This document shows positions 1 through 5,458 of a stretch of DNA of 5,458 nt, piece by piece (positions within the stretch are counted from its first letter, which is position 1; each line of letters starts with the position of its first letter). The stretch is from assembly GCA_030621805.1 (NCBI GenBank), contig JAUXGY010000148.1, forward strand, positions 1 to 5,458, given 5' to 3'. Origin of the DNA: Kiritimatiellales bacterium. Its GTDB lineage: Bacteria > Verrucomicrobiota > Kiritimatiellia > Kiritimatiellales > Pontiellaceae. A program made the position numbers and the translations under genes. The notes beneath the pieces are model-generated. The model had not been told where the DNA came from. It saw only the letters and a list, made by a program, of their open reading frames with translations, and searched no databases.

Positions 1-468
1 CCGGTGTTCGGTGGAGAGCAGCACGGAGTTGCGCGTCACTTCCGCGCCGGTGCCGGCGGTGGTAGGAATGGCGATGCAGGGGGCAGGCTCTTCGGTCAGC
101 GGTTCGCCCTGGCCGATCACTTCGAGATAGTCCATCAGCTCACGCGTGTTGGTGAGGGGAGCGGCGATGGCCTTGCCGGCGTCGATCACGCTGCCACCGC
201 CGAAGGCGACGACAAAGTCGCATCCCTGTTGGCGGGCCTGCCGGGCGAGTTCCGCGATGCGGTCGGTGGTGGGTTCGCCTGAGATACTGAATGCGGCGGG
301 GTTGCTTCCGGCATTTTTCAGTAAGTGAAATACGGGGGCGATGCGCTCGGCATTTGTGCCGGTTATCAGGGCGGCGCGCCGCCCCATGCCTTGGGTCATC
401 GACGGCAGGTCGCGTAGTCTCCCGGAACCGAAAACAATACGTTGGGCGGTGGCGAATTCAAAGTTCAT
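1..468 (-). CDS. Iron-containing alcohol dehydrogenase, N-terminal part (partial)
   Basis: Reading the minus strand from the ATG at 468 gives 156 codons, open to the window edge, so the C-terminal part is missing. The protein starts MNFEFATAQRIVFGSG, the usual opening of group III Fe-dependent alcohol dehydrogenases. It continues with the NAD(P)-binding glycine motif GGGSVID (residues 90-96), followed by AGKAIAA (97-103), and with PTTAGTGAEVTRNSV (135-149), which is diagnostic of the family. Members reduce aldehydes or oxidise alcohols in the cytosol with NAD(P)H. The Asp/His metal ligands lie beyond the window, so metal binding cannot be checked and the substrate is unknown. The start is ambiguous: in-frame ATGs also occur at 483 and 507. 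The 468 start has GGAG nine bases upstream and gives the family-typical N-terminus; the 507 start has AAGG eight bases upstream. The gene is divergent from the ATPase gene. Confidence 0.9.
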   Translation of the reverse strand, partial: MNFEFATAQRIVFGSGRLRDLPSMTQGMGRRAALITGTNAERIAPVFHLLKNAGSNPAAFSISGEPTTDRIAELARQARQQGCDFVVAFGGGSVIDAGKAIAAPLTNTRELMDYLEVIGQGEPLTEEPAPCIAIPTTAGTGAEVTRNSVLLSTEHR

Positions 469-509
469 GGGCAGGGTCTCCATACATGGGTCAACCAGCT
501 TAGCCATGT

Positions 510-539
510 GGAATACCTTGTCCAGAATGATTTTGACAA
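510..539 (-). promoter_or_regulatory. Weak candidate promoter for the alcohol dehydrogenase
   Basis: On the minus strand TTGTCA (534-539) could be a -35 element, with TATTCC (510-515) as a poor -10 after an 18-base spacer. Transcription would begin near 503, which would favour the ATG at 483 or 468 over the one at 507. The -10 matches consensus at only three positions, so this is a suggestion only. The -35 lies almost exactly on the plus-strand -35 TTGACA (533-538). Confidence 0.2.
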
Positions 540-560
540 TAAGGGGCAATCGGGTAGATT
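533..560 (+). promoter_or_regulatory. Candidate sigma70 promoter of the ABC-class ATPase gene
   Basis: A perfect -35 hexamer TTGACA (533-538) is followed after 16 bases by TAGATT (555-560), which matches the -10 consensus at four of six positions. Transcription would start near 567, leaving a leader of about 50 bases before the ATG at 619. It is the best promoter-like pair in the divergent gap. No operator or riboswitch is evident in the leader. Confidence 0.45.
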
Positions 561-618
561 TCGTGGTTTCGCTGAGATATGGTGGATTTGAGTAACGTAA
601 ACGAAGGAATATTGGACT

Positions 619-2355
619 ATGAAGGATAAGAAGGAATTTTATAACCTGTTGACCGAGCTGGATGGCCAGCCGTTTTCTGAATACCAGCAACTTATGGGAG
701 ATTTTGACTTTAGCCGCTACGTGATCAAGTGTGCTAAAATTGAGATCGACGAGGAATCTCCCCATCCGATCTTCAGCATCCGCGTTCCGCAGACTATTGC
801 GGAAATTCCAGAATACCTCTTCGACACCCCGGTGCGCCGTACCGCCATGGAAGATCTCCTGCTCCGTCGTTTCACGGCAAACATTGAAGGCATCGCTAAT
901 TTCGACCATAGCGGGGTGGCTCGTCGCCATATTCAAGCGTCTTCGCCGAAGCAAAAGATTGTTCCGCGCAACGCACTGCAACTGACTAAAGAATACATCG
1001 AAATCCGTTTCCAGATCATTCTGCCGGTTCAGCACGTGATTATCGACGGCGAAGCCGTGGCTGCCGTTGATGGCGAAATGGTGCGGCAAATCTTTTTTGA
1101 AGACCTGCCGGAGGTCGTCAGCAACAGTTTGTTCTATTGCAATATCGATGCCGAAGAAACCGACCGTTTTGTAAACAATATGGAAGACGCCGATCGTCTT
1201 CGCCAGCATCTCGGAGCCAGTGGCCAGATCGGCTTTCTGGCTGAGGGCGCATTGGTTACCCGCCTAGCCGGAGAGGATTTCCCCGACTACGAACGCCTTG
1301 CTCCCATCTCAATGGATGAAGGTCTGGTTGAAGAACTCGAAGTGCCGCATGGCGGAAGCATCCGCGGGCTAAGCATTCCCAATGGCTTGACCTTGATTCT
1401 GGGCGAGTCAAATAGCGGTCGGGTCGATGTCATGGATGCGATTGCACAGGGCATCTACAACCACATTCCCGGCGATGGTCGCGAAGCCGTTGTAACGGTT
1501 GCCGATGCCGTGAGCATTCGTTCCGAGGTGGGTCGGTGCATTCAGAATGTAGATATTTCTGCTTTTGCAAGTGAGCTCCCCGACGGAGGGAATCCCGCTG
1601 CCTATTCGACGAAATCCGCCGGATCGTTCACATCACAGGCCGCTTCCACCGTCGAGGCTCTTGAGGCCGGGGCGCGTGTGCTGTTGTTCGACGAGCACTC
1701 CTCTTCCTCCACCTTCCTCTCCTCCGACACCCGCGTAAGCCCGCTGCTGGGCGAGTCGTCGCGCAATACGCTGGCCGCTCGCGCCCGTCAGATTGTCGAT
1801 GAACTCGGCATTTCCATGGTGGTGGCCGGCAGTAGCCTGATTGCCGAATTTATTCCGATCGCAGACAAGATCCTGAAGGTTGAAAACTTCTGCATCTCGG
1901 ATATCACCGAAGAAGCCAAAGCCCTCGAGATTACGCCTTCTACCGTGGCCAACGACAGCGCAACCCTCTCTTCCCTGCTTAGTCGCTCGCGCTGGGTTAT
2001 GCCAAGCTCTATCGACCCAAGCATCGGGCGTGAAGATTTGGTGATCGGCACCGACGATCAGGACTATATCCAGTTCGGTCGCTCCATTGTGGATATGAGC
2101 GAAATTCGGCAGATTGCCGATGTCGATCAGGCTCGCGCCATCGGCTTCGTTCTTTACTATGCAAAATTGCGCTACATGGATGAAGGCTATCCCGTGCGCG
2201 AAATCCTCGACCTTGTCGACCGCGACCTCAGCAACGAAGGCCTCAACGCCCTCGCACGCGATCCGCGCGGCGACCTGGCCCGCCCGCGCCGCTATGAAGT
2301 CGCCGCCGCACTCAACCGGTTGCCTGCCTTCCGCGTCTCGCACGTCACGGAATAG
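619..2355 (+). CDS. ABC-class P-loop ATPase family protein (COG3044 / PF09818-like) with degenerate nucleotide-binding motifs
   Basis: This 578-residue protein looks full length for the predicted ABC-class ATPase family, whose cellular role is unknown. The ATG is preceded by GAAGGA (603-608) at 10-base spacing. The N-terminal half has family-like blocks such as the segment around residues 120-140 (EYIEIRFQIILPV). The ATPase core follows: GLTLILGESNSGRV (256-269), then YNHIPGDGREAVVT, then NVDISAFASELP, a signature-like segment SAGSFTSQAAS (333-343), EALEAGARVLLFDE with Walker B Asp358-Glu359, and a C-terminal block ending RRYEVAAALNRLP. Recalled family members read GGGxHGKSTLL, ASGSTSQAAN and DEDTSATNFM at these points. 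Here the Walker A Lys-Ser is Arg268-Val269, the signature is changed and Asp after DE is His360. The reading frame is intact, so it is a diverged paralogue or pseudo-ATPase rather than a decayed gene. No signal peptide or membrane segment is seen, so it is probably cytosolic. It is first in a co-directional run with dtd and argH. Confidence 0.85.
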   Translation: MKDKKEFYNLLTELDGQPFSEYQQLMGDFDFSRYVIKCAKIEIDEESPHPIFSIRVPQTIAEIPEYLFDTPVRRTAMEDLLLRRFTANIEGIANFDHSGVARRHIQASSPKQKIVPRNALQLTKEYIEIRFQIILPVQHVIIDGEAVAAVDGEMVRQIFFEDLPEVVSNSLFYCNIDAEETDRFVNNMEDADRLRQHLGASGQIGFLAEGALVTRLAGEDFPDYERLAPISMDEGLVEELEVPHGGSIRGLSIPNGLTLILGESNSGRVDVMDAIAQGIYNHIPGDGREAVVTVADAVSIRSEVGRCIQNVDISAFASELPDGGNPAAYSTKSAGSFTSQAASTVEALEAGARVLLFDEHSSSSTFLSSDTRVSPLLGESSRNTLAARARQIVDELGISMVVAGSSLIAEFIPIADKILKVENFCISDITEEAKALEITPSTVANDSATLSSLLSRSRWVMPSSIDPSIGREDLVIGTDDQDYIQFGRSIVDMSEIRQIADVDQARAIGFVLYYAKLRYMDEGYPVREILDLVDRDLSNEGLNALARDPRGDLARPRRYEVAAALNRLPAFRVSHVTE

Positions 2356-2373
2356 GGAGGGGAAATCCTGAAA

Positions 2374-2457
2374 GATGAAATTTGAATTATGAAAGTGGGT
2401 CTGCGACAGCTTTTGCAAAAAGGCCAATGCGTTTGAATTCCCTTTTCATATTTCATC
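2374..2457. repeat. Imperfect long-range inverted repeat between the ATPase gene and dtd
   Basis: GATGAAAT (2374-2381) is complementary to ATTTCATC (2450-2457). ATGAAAG (2389-2395) is complementary, with one extra base, to CTTTTCAT (2442-2449). TTTGAATT also occurs twice as a direct repeat (2381-2388 and 2432-2439). The arms enclose about 45 bases containing the palindrome TTTTGCAAAA (2411-2420). The whole could fold as a bulged stem in the dtd leader, or be the remnant of a small palindromic repeat element. There is no T-tract, so it does not look like an intrinsic terminator. Confidence 0.45.
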
Positions 2458-2476
2458 TCTCCTCTTTCCGATTCTC

Positions 2477-2932
2477 ATGAAACTGGTGATTCAGCGCGTG
2501 AAACAGGCCTCGGTTACGGTGGATGGAAAGTGTCTTTCCAAAATCGGCCCGGGTCTGCTCGTTCTTGCAGGGGTGTCGCATGGCGACACCCCTTTCGATG
2601 CTCGGCACCTTGCGCACAAGACCGTCAAGCTTCGTATCTTTCAGGATGCCGATGGCAAAATGAATCGTTCCGTCGAAGAGATGGGCGGCGAGCTGCTTGC
2701 CGTCAGCCAGTTTACCCTCTACGGCGACTGTACCAAAGGGAATCGCCCCAGCTATATTTCCGCTGCTCGACCCGCCCAAGGCGAAACGCTCTTTAATGAA
2801 TATGTCCAGACTCTGCACGCCCTCGGCCTTCCTGTCCAGACCGGGGAATTCGGTGCCGACATGCAGGTTGATCTGCTCAATGACGGCCCCGTTACCCTCC
2901 TTCTCGAAAGTACCGGACGAGCAAAGGAATAA
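2477..2932 (+). CDS. dtd: D-aminoacyl-tRNA deacylase
   Basis: This is a 151-residue cytosolic enzyme, close to the usual family length of about 145-150. DTD hydrolyses D-aminoacyl-tRNAs, and also glycyl-tRNA(Ala), to keep wrong amino acids out of proteins. It acts as a homodimer. The start MKLVIQRVKQASVTVDG is the family N-terminus. The SQxT motif is present as SQFTLYGD (77-84) with the conserved Thr at 80. The Gly-cisPro motif that enforces chirality is in NDGPVT (135-140, Gly137-Pro138). QTGEFGADMQV precedes it, as in E. coli Dtd. No Shine-Dalgarno sequence precedes the ATG: the 35 bases upstream are almost all pyrimidine. It lies 121 bases after the ATPase gene and 80 bases before argH; co-transcription is possible but not shown. 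Family assignment is secure. Confidence 0.97.
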   Translation: MKLVIQRVKQASVTVDGKCLSKIGPGLLVLAGVSHGDTPFDARHLAHKTVKLRIFQDADGKMNRSVEEMGGELLAVSQFTLYGDCTKGNRPSYISAARPAQGETLFNEYVQTLHALGLPVQTGEFGADMQVDLLNDGPVTLLLESTGRAKE

Positions 2933-2950
2933 GTTTTCACAACAAGGATT

Positions 2951-2980
2951 TATTCGTGTTCATTCGTGTTTATTCATGGT
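2951..2980. repeat. Three tandem 10-bp units (TATTCGTGTT type)
   Basis: Three adjacent decamers occupy the dtd-argH gap: TATTCGTGTT (2951-2960), CATTCGTGTT (2961-2970) and TATTCATGGT (2971-2980), followed by TAAAC. Unit two differs from unit one at one base and unit three at three. Similar 'ATCCGTGTTCATCCGTG...GGTTAAA' strings are, from memory, common between genes in several environmental bacterial phyla. The period is about one helical turn. A protein-binding site is possible, but its role is unknown. Confidence 0.75.
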
Positions 2981-3012
2981 TAAACTCTTTCACCTAATTA
3001 AGAGAGGCTGAT

Positions 3013-4401
3013 ATGGCAAAGCAAAAAACGACCGTCGGAACCATCAATAATGAAACCCTGTCCTTCACCGCTGGACGCGATGTCGAGCTTGACCAAGCGC
3101 TGATCACCGTCGACTGTATTGGCACCGCCGCACACGTCACCATGCTCTCCAAGATGCCGGTGAAGCCCAAGCTCATCACCGAGGTCGAGCGCAAGCAGGT
3201 GATTGCCGAGTTGGTTGGAATTATCGACCTTGCGCAACAGAGCAAGTTTAAGATTAAGTTGGCCGATCAAGACGTGCACCTCGCCGTCGAACGCACGCTC
3301 ACCAAAAAGCTAGGCGACCTCGGCAAGAAGATCCACACCTGCCGTAGCCGCAACGATCAGGTTGCCGTCGATCTGCGCCTCTATGCCAAAGAGCAGCTAC
3401 TCGACACGCTCGAAGAAACCGCCGCCCTCGCCGCCGCTCTAACCGCCTTCGGAAAAAAACATGAAGCTGTTCCCATGGTCGGCCGCACCCACATGCAGCC
3501 CGGCATGCCCTCTAGCGTCGGCCTGTGGGCCACCGCCCATGCCGAGAGCCTGCTCGACGACTGCGTCGGCCTCGTCAACGCCTACGAGCTCAACGACCAG
3601 TGTCCGCTCGGTTCCGCCGCCTCTTATGGTGTGCCGTTGCCGATCGACCGCCAGCTCACCGCCGACCTCCTCGGCTTCGGCCGTCCGACCCATAACGTGC
3701 TCTACGCCAACAACGGGCGCGGAAAAATGGAAAGCATCGTGCTCGGTGCCATGAGTCAGGTCATGTTGACCCTCTCGCGCCTTGCGCAGGACTTCATGCT
3801 CTTCACCATGCCCGAGTTTGACTATTTCAAGCTGCCCTCCGAATTTTGTACGGGAAGCTCCATCATGCCGCAGAAGCAAAATCCCGATGTCTGCGAACTC
3901 GTCCGCGCCAAGGCCTCCCGAGTCAAGGCCGCCGAACTCGGGGTCTACAATCTAATCAAGGGCTCGCCCACCGGCTACAACCGCGACCTGCAAGAGGCGA
4001 AGGAACTCTTCATGGAAGGCATCGCCACCACCCGCGCCTGCCTGCGTATCCTTGCGCCCATGGTCAAGGAAACCAAGGTCAATAAAAAGGCGCTGATCGC
4101 CGGCTTCTCACCCGACGTTTTCGCCACCGACCGTGCGCTCGAACTCGTCGCCGAAGGCCTGCCCTTCCGCGATGCCTACCACCATGTAAAAGAAAACCTT
4201 CAGGAGTTGGAGAACATTGATCCCGTTAAAGCTATCCAGCTCAAGACGCACCTCGGCGCGCCTCTCGGCCTCGATTGGGACTACTTTAAGTCCCGTATTG
4301 CCGCTGCCAAGGAAACGGGCCGCGAAGAGCGCAAGATTTTCAACAAAGCGATCTCGAAGTTATTGGGAATCCCCTATCCCTTGAAAAAGGAAAATTATTG
4401 A
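3013..4401 (+). CDS. argH: Argininosuccinate lyase
   Basis: This 462-residue enzyme of the fumarase/aspartase superfamily cleaves argininosuccinate to arginine and fumarate, the last step of arginine synthesis, as a cytosolic homotetramer. The superfamily signature GSSIMPQKQNPD (281-292) carries the catalytic serine. The general-acid/base histidine is His160 in GRTHMQ. Other family blocks are HTCRSRNDQVAVDLRLY (108-124), PTGYNRDLQE (319-328) and FATDRALELVAEGLPFRDAYH (370-390; FATD to DAYH). AGAGG (3003-3007) lies five bases before the ATG. The protein lacks the LWGGRF opening of classical ArgH and has the PSSVGLW and YGVPLPIDR variants, so it belongs to a divergent ArgH subtype. Cys110 stands where classical ArgH has Gly (HTGRSRNDQ). 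No other arginine gene is in the window. A different fumarate-lyase substrate such as adenylosuccinate is less likely given the HTxRSRNDQ block. Confidence 0.93.
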   Translation: MAKQKTTVGTINNETLSFTAGRDVELDQALITVDCIGTAAHVTMLSKMPVKPKLITEVERKQVIAELVGIIDLAQQSKFKIKLADQDVHLAVERTLTKKLGDLGKKIHTCRSRNDQVAVDLRLYAKEQLLDTLEETAALAAALTAFGKKHEAVPMVGRTHMQPGMPSSVGLWATAHAESLLDDCVGLVNAYELNDQCPLGSAASYGVPLPIDRQLTADLLGFGRPTHNVLYANNGRGKMESIVLGAMSQVMLTLSRLAQDFMLFTMPEFDYFKLPSEFCTGSSIMPQKQNPDVCELVRAKASRVKAAELGVYNLIKGSPTGYNRDLQEAKELFMEGIATTRACLRILAPMVKETKVNKKALIAGFSPDVFATDRALELVAEGLPFRDAYHHVKENLQELENIDPVKAIQLKTHLGAPLGLDWDYFKSRIAAAKETGREERKIFNKAISKLLGIPYPLKKENY

Positions 4402-4411
4402 ATTCGGCGTA

Positions 4412-4439
4412 TTGACTTCGACCGTGATATTCGCATAAT
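4412..4439 (+). promoter_or_regulatory. Sigma70-type promoter of the tRNA-Thr gene
   Basis: TTGACT (4412-4417) and CATAAT (4434-4439) are separated by 16 bases, each one mismatch from consensus. Transcription would begin near 4446, about 9 bases before the mature tRNA. The discriminator right after the -10 is C/G-rich (CCGCG), as is typical of stringently controlled stable-RNA promoters. It starts 10 bases after the argH stop, so the tRNA can be transcribed independently; read-through from argH is also possible because no terminator lies between them. Confidence 0.75.
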
Positions 4440-4454
4440 CCGCGTTCCTTTAGA

Positions 4455-4529
4455 GCCAGCGTAGCTCAGTGGCAGAGCAACGGATTTGTAATCCGTTGGT
4501 CGTCAGTTCGACTCTGACCGCTGGCTCCA
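4455..4529 (+). tRNA. tRNA-Thr, anticodon UGU
   Basis: A complete cloverleaf can be drawn by eye. The acceptor stem GCCAGCG (4455-4461) pairs perfectly with CGCTGGC (4519-4525), followed by discriminator T and an encoded CCA (4527-4529). The D stem is GCTC/GAGC (4464-4467 with 4475-4478). The anticodon stem is ACGGA/TCCGT (4480-4484 with 4492-4496) with loop TTTGTAA and anticodon TGT at 4487-4489. The T arm is GTCAG/CTGAC around TTCGACT (4502-4518). UGU reads the ACA codon and, by wobble, other ACN threonine codons. Its 3' end may serve as an integration site (see the repeats downstream). Confidence 0.98.
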
Positions 4530-4534
4530 TTTTA

Positions 4535-4573
4535 AAACCCTCGTAACCAACAGGTTGCGGGGGTTTCTTTTTT
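4535..4573 (+). terminator. Rho-independent terminator after tRNA-Thr
   Basis: AAACCCTCGTAACC (4535-4548) pairs along 14 positions with GGTTGCGGGGGTTT (4553-4566) across an AACA loop, with two G-T wobble pairs. After one C comes a run of six T (4568-4573). This ends the tRNA transcript and probably also any read-through from argH. Confidence 0.93.
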
Positions 4574-4590
4574 CTCTCCACAGGGCTATT

Positions 4591-4656
4591 GTTAGTGCAA
4601 CTTCGGCATGAAATGCAACTAAAAGTCGTTAGTGCGTTGCATTTCAGGTTGCATTT
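4591..4656. repeat. Cluster of direct and inverted GTTGCATTT repeats, candidate recombinase arm or att region
   Basis: TGAAATGCAAC (4609-4619) is a perfect 11-base inverted partner of GTTGCATTTCA (4636-4646), with a 16-base spacer. A further GTTGCATTT lies at 4648-4656, twelve bases after the start of the previous copy. GTTAGTGC occurs twice (4591-4598 and 4628-4635). The cluster begins just beyond the tRNA-Thr terminator. Short direct and inverted repeats next to a tRNA 3' end are typical of tyrosine-recombinase arm sites; repressor binding or a structured RNA are alternatives. The repeats are seen directly; the att role is inferred. Confidence 0.6.
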
Positions 4657-4803
4657 GACCAAGCCAACCCCCTAAGATTGCTACGTTTTCTTTCGCCCCG
4701 TTTAGCGGTGGGGTCTGCTTGATACCCAATGAAATAATAGAGACGTCCTTTTGCGTGAGGGAATTTACTTCCCATTTACGACGACATCTTAGATACGTAT
4801 GTA
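4657..4803. other. Non-coding gap with a small hairpin, no recognised gene
   Basis: I see no convincing gene here. The sequence is more AT-rich than the upstream genes. It holds a 5-base inverted repeat GGGAA/TTCCC around TTTAC (4759-4773), about 30 bases before the next start, and a possible short CCCC/GGGG pairing (4696-4699 with 4710-4713). Neither has a T-tract. No promoter with two good hexamers was found, although the downstream gene must be expressed from somewhere in or before this stretch. Confidence 0.5.
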
Positions 4804-5458
4804 ATGGCTAAGCGTAAAAAAGATTCAATAGCGGACATCATTATCAACGGAGATCGATTCGAAGTTCTTGGGTGTGGACGATTCAAAGATGAAGACTTCT
4901 TCGCATACAATCACAAGGAAGCTATCTGCTTTCCGTATTGCCCAGGGCTGCAGCAAGGTTACCGCTACACTGAAATAACGCCACCCGTCCAAGTCGAGTC
5001 CAAGTCGAAGGATGAATCGACGTTTTGTCTGGAGAATGATGCTGGAGACAATGAGTCGTTTCCTCAAGAGTGGTCATACGTGAAACTGGATGTTTCTCCC
5101 GAGCATCTTCTCTATACTTGGCATGGAGTTCCAATGCCGCCCCAACCTGTTCCGCCCATGAATGAGAAATACAAAGCTTGGGAGAAAGTGCGAGGGAAGC
5201 CTGATCTAAAGATTGATACTAAAAAAGTAATCGATGTCATTAAGCTGGCGTATGAGGACTTGATAGAATTTGATCAAGGCCCGTTGCTACAGGATCTGAA
5301 AAATGGGGGGCGGCTCGGATATATTCTTGGTGAAATAACTATGTTGGTCGACTTGCAACAAAGTGATTTTGAAGAAGTTTTTAATGGCGGTTATTTGCCA
5401 TGCGGTGTGATTTCTGACAAACGGACTCCGACATTTTCCATAGCTTTCGAGCGGGGCC
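4804..5458 (+). CDS. Uncharacterised protein, N-terminal 218 residues (partial)
   Basis: The frame is open from the ATG at 4804 to the window edge (218 codons); the nearest upstream in-frame stop is at 4756-4758 and no other ATG lies between. I do not recognise the family. The start MAKRKKDSIADIIINGDRFEV is basic then hydrophilic, with no signal peptide or membrane segment. Residues 42-46 carry Cys-Phe-Pro-Tyr-Cys. Residues 66-88 are acidic and polar, probably a flexible linker. A proline-rich patch PMPPQPVPP (110-118) precedes a lysine-rich, likely helical stretch (120-165). The overall makeup suggests a soluble cytosolic protein. There is no Shine-Dalgarno sequence; TACGTATGTA immediately precedes the ATG. 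Codon use is more A/T-ending than in argH, which suggests acquisition by transfer. It is the first gene beyond tRNA-Thr and could be cargo of an integrated element. Confidence 0.65.
   Translation, partial: MAKRKKDSIADIIINGDRFEVLGCGRFKDEDFFAYNHKEAICFPYCPGLQQGYRYTEITPPVQVESKSKDESTFCLENDAGDNESFPQEWSYVKLDVSPEHLLYTWHGVPMPPQPVPPMNEKYKAWEKVRGKPDLKIDTKKVIDVIKLAYEDLIEFDQGPLLQDLKNGGRLGYILGEITMLVDLQQSDFEEVFNGGYLPCGVISDKRTPTFSIAFERG

Noticed and set aside
1..595. Plus-strand open frames of 60-92 codons in the first 600 bases
   Set aside because: They run opposite the alcohol dehydrogenase coding strand or across its promoter region and have no recognisable content.
2410..2422. CTTTTGCAAAAAG hairpin as a terminator after the ATPase gene
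   Set aside because: The stem is A/T-only apart from its ends, with a minimal loop and no following T-tract.
1633..2427. 264-codon open frame on the minus strand across the ATPase gene
   Set aside because: It lies opposite a clearly conserved coding region, its translation shows no family motifs, and the GC-rich codon pattern of the plus strand explains the absence of stops.
2389..2436. 15-codon open frame (MKVGLRQLLQKGQCV) upstream of dtd, possible leader peptide
   Set aside because: No Shine-Dalgarno, no run of codons for a regulated amino acid and no terminator/antiterminator pair, so an attenuator cannot be supported.
3439..3879. 146-codon minus-strand open frame inside argH
   Set aside because: Antisense shadow of the most conserved part of argH, His-, Gly- and Glu-rich with no recognisable domain.
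4450..4662. 70-codon minus-strand open frame over tRNA-Thr
   Set aside because: Its C-terminal half is the antisense translation of the tRNA (RVELTTNGLQIRCSATEL), a well-known false annotation.
4825..5134. Two minus-strand open frames of 70-80 codons opposite the last gene
   Set aside because: Short, overlapping each other, with no motifs; the plus-strand frame is open over 218 codons and reads like a normal soluble protein.

Overview
The window looks like a bacterial chromosomal segment with housekeeping genes up to a tRNA gene and an unrecognised, compositionally different segment after it. Most of the sequence (about 1-4400) is moderately GC-rich and codes for conserved bacterial proteins. 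The combination of an ArgH of the 'PSSVGLW / YGVPLPIDR' subtype, a COG3044-type ABC-class ATPase and spaced-decamer intergenic repeats makes me suspect a PVC-group relative (Kiritimatiellota, Verrucomicrobiota or Lentisphaerota). That is an impression from memory, not a demonstrated assignment.

Layout. Positions 1-468 on the minus strand hold the N-terminal 156 residues of an iron-containing alcohol dehydrogenase, cut by the window edge. A divergent intergenic region (469-618) carries a good sigma70-like promoter for the plus strand. Three plus-strand genes follow: a 578-residue ABC-class ATPase (619-2355) with broken nucleotide-binding motifs, dtd for D-aminoacyl-tRNA deacylase (2477-2932), and argH for argininosuccinate lyase (3013-4401). 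The two gaps between them contain repeats: an imperfect long-range inverted repeat before dtd and a three-unit 10-bp tandem repeat before argH. A tRNA-Thr(UGU) gene (4455-4529) has its own promoter and a strong intrinsic terminator (4535-4573).

After the terminator the sequence becomes more AT-rich. A cluster of direct and inverted GTTGCATTT-type repeats (4591-4656) is followed by a non-coding stretch and then a 218-codon open reading frame (4804 to the window end) that I cannot assign to any family. A tRNA 3' end, a repeat cluster and an orphan gene of different composition together fit the edge of an integrated element at tRNA-Thr. No integrase and no second att copy are visible here.

Functionally, dtd (translation quality control), argH (last step of arginine synthesis) and tRNA-Thr are housekeeping genes with no shared pathway. 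The most interesting protein is the ATPase. It aligns with its family along its whole length, but the Walker A Lys and Ser are replaced by Arg and Val, the signature motif is altered and the residues after Walker B are changed, so it may be a pseudo-ATPase. I found no CRISPR array, transposase or recognisable defence operon.
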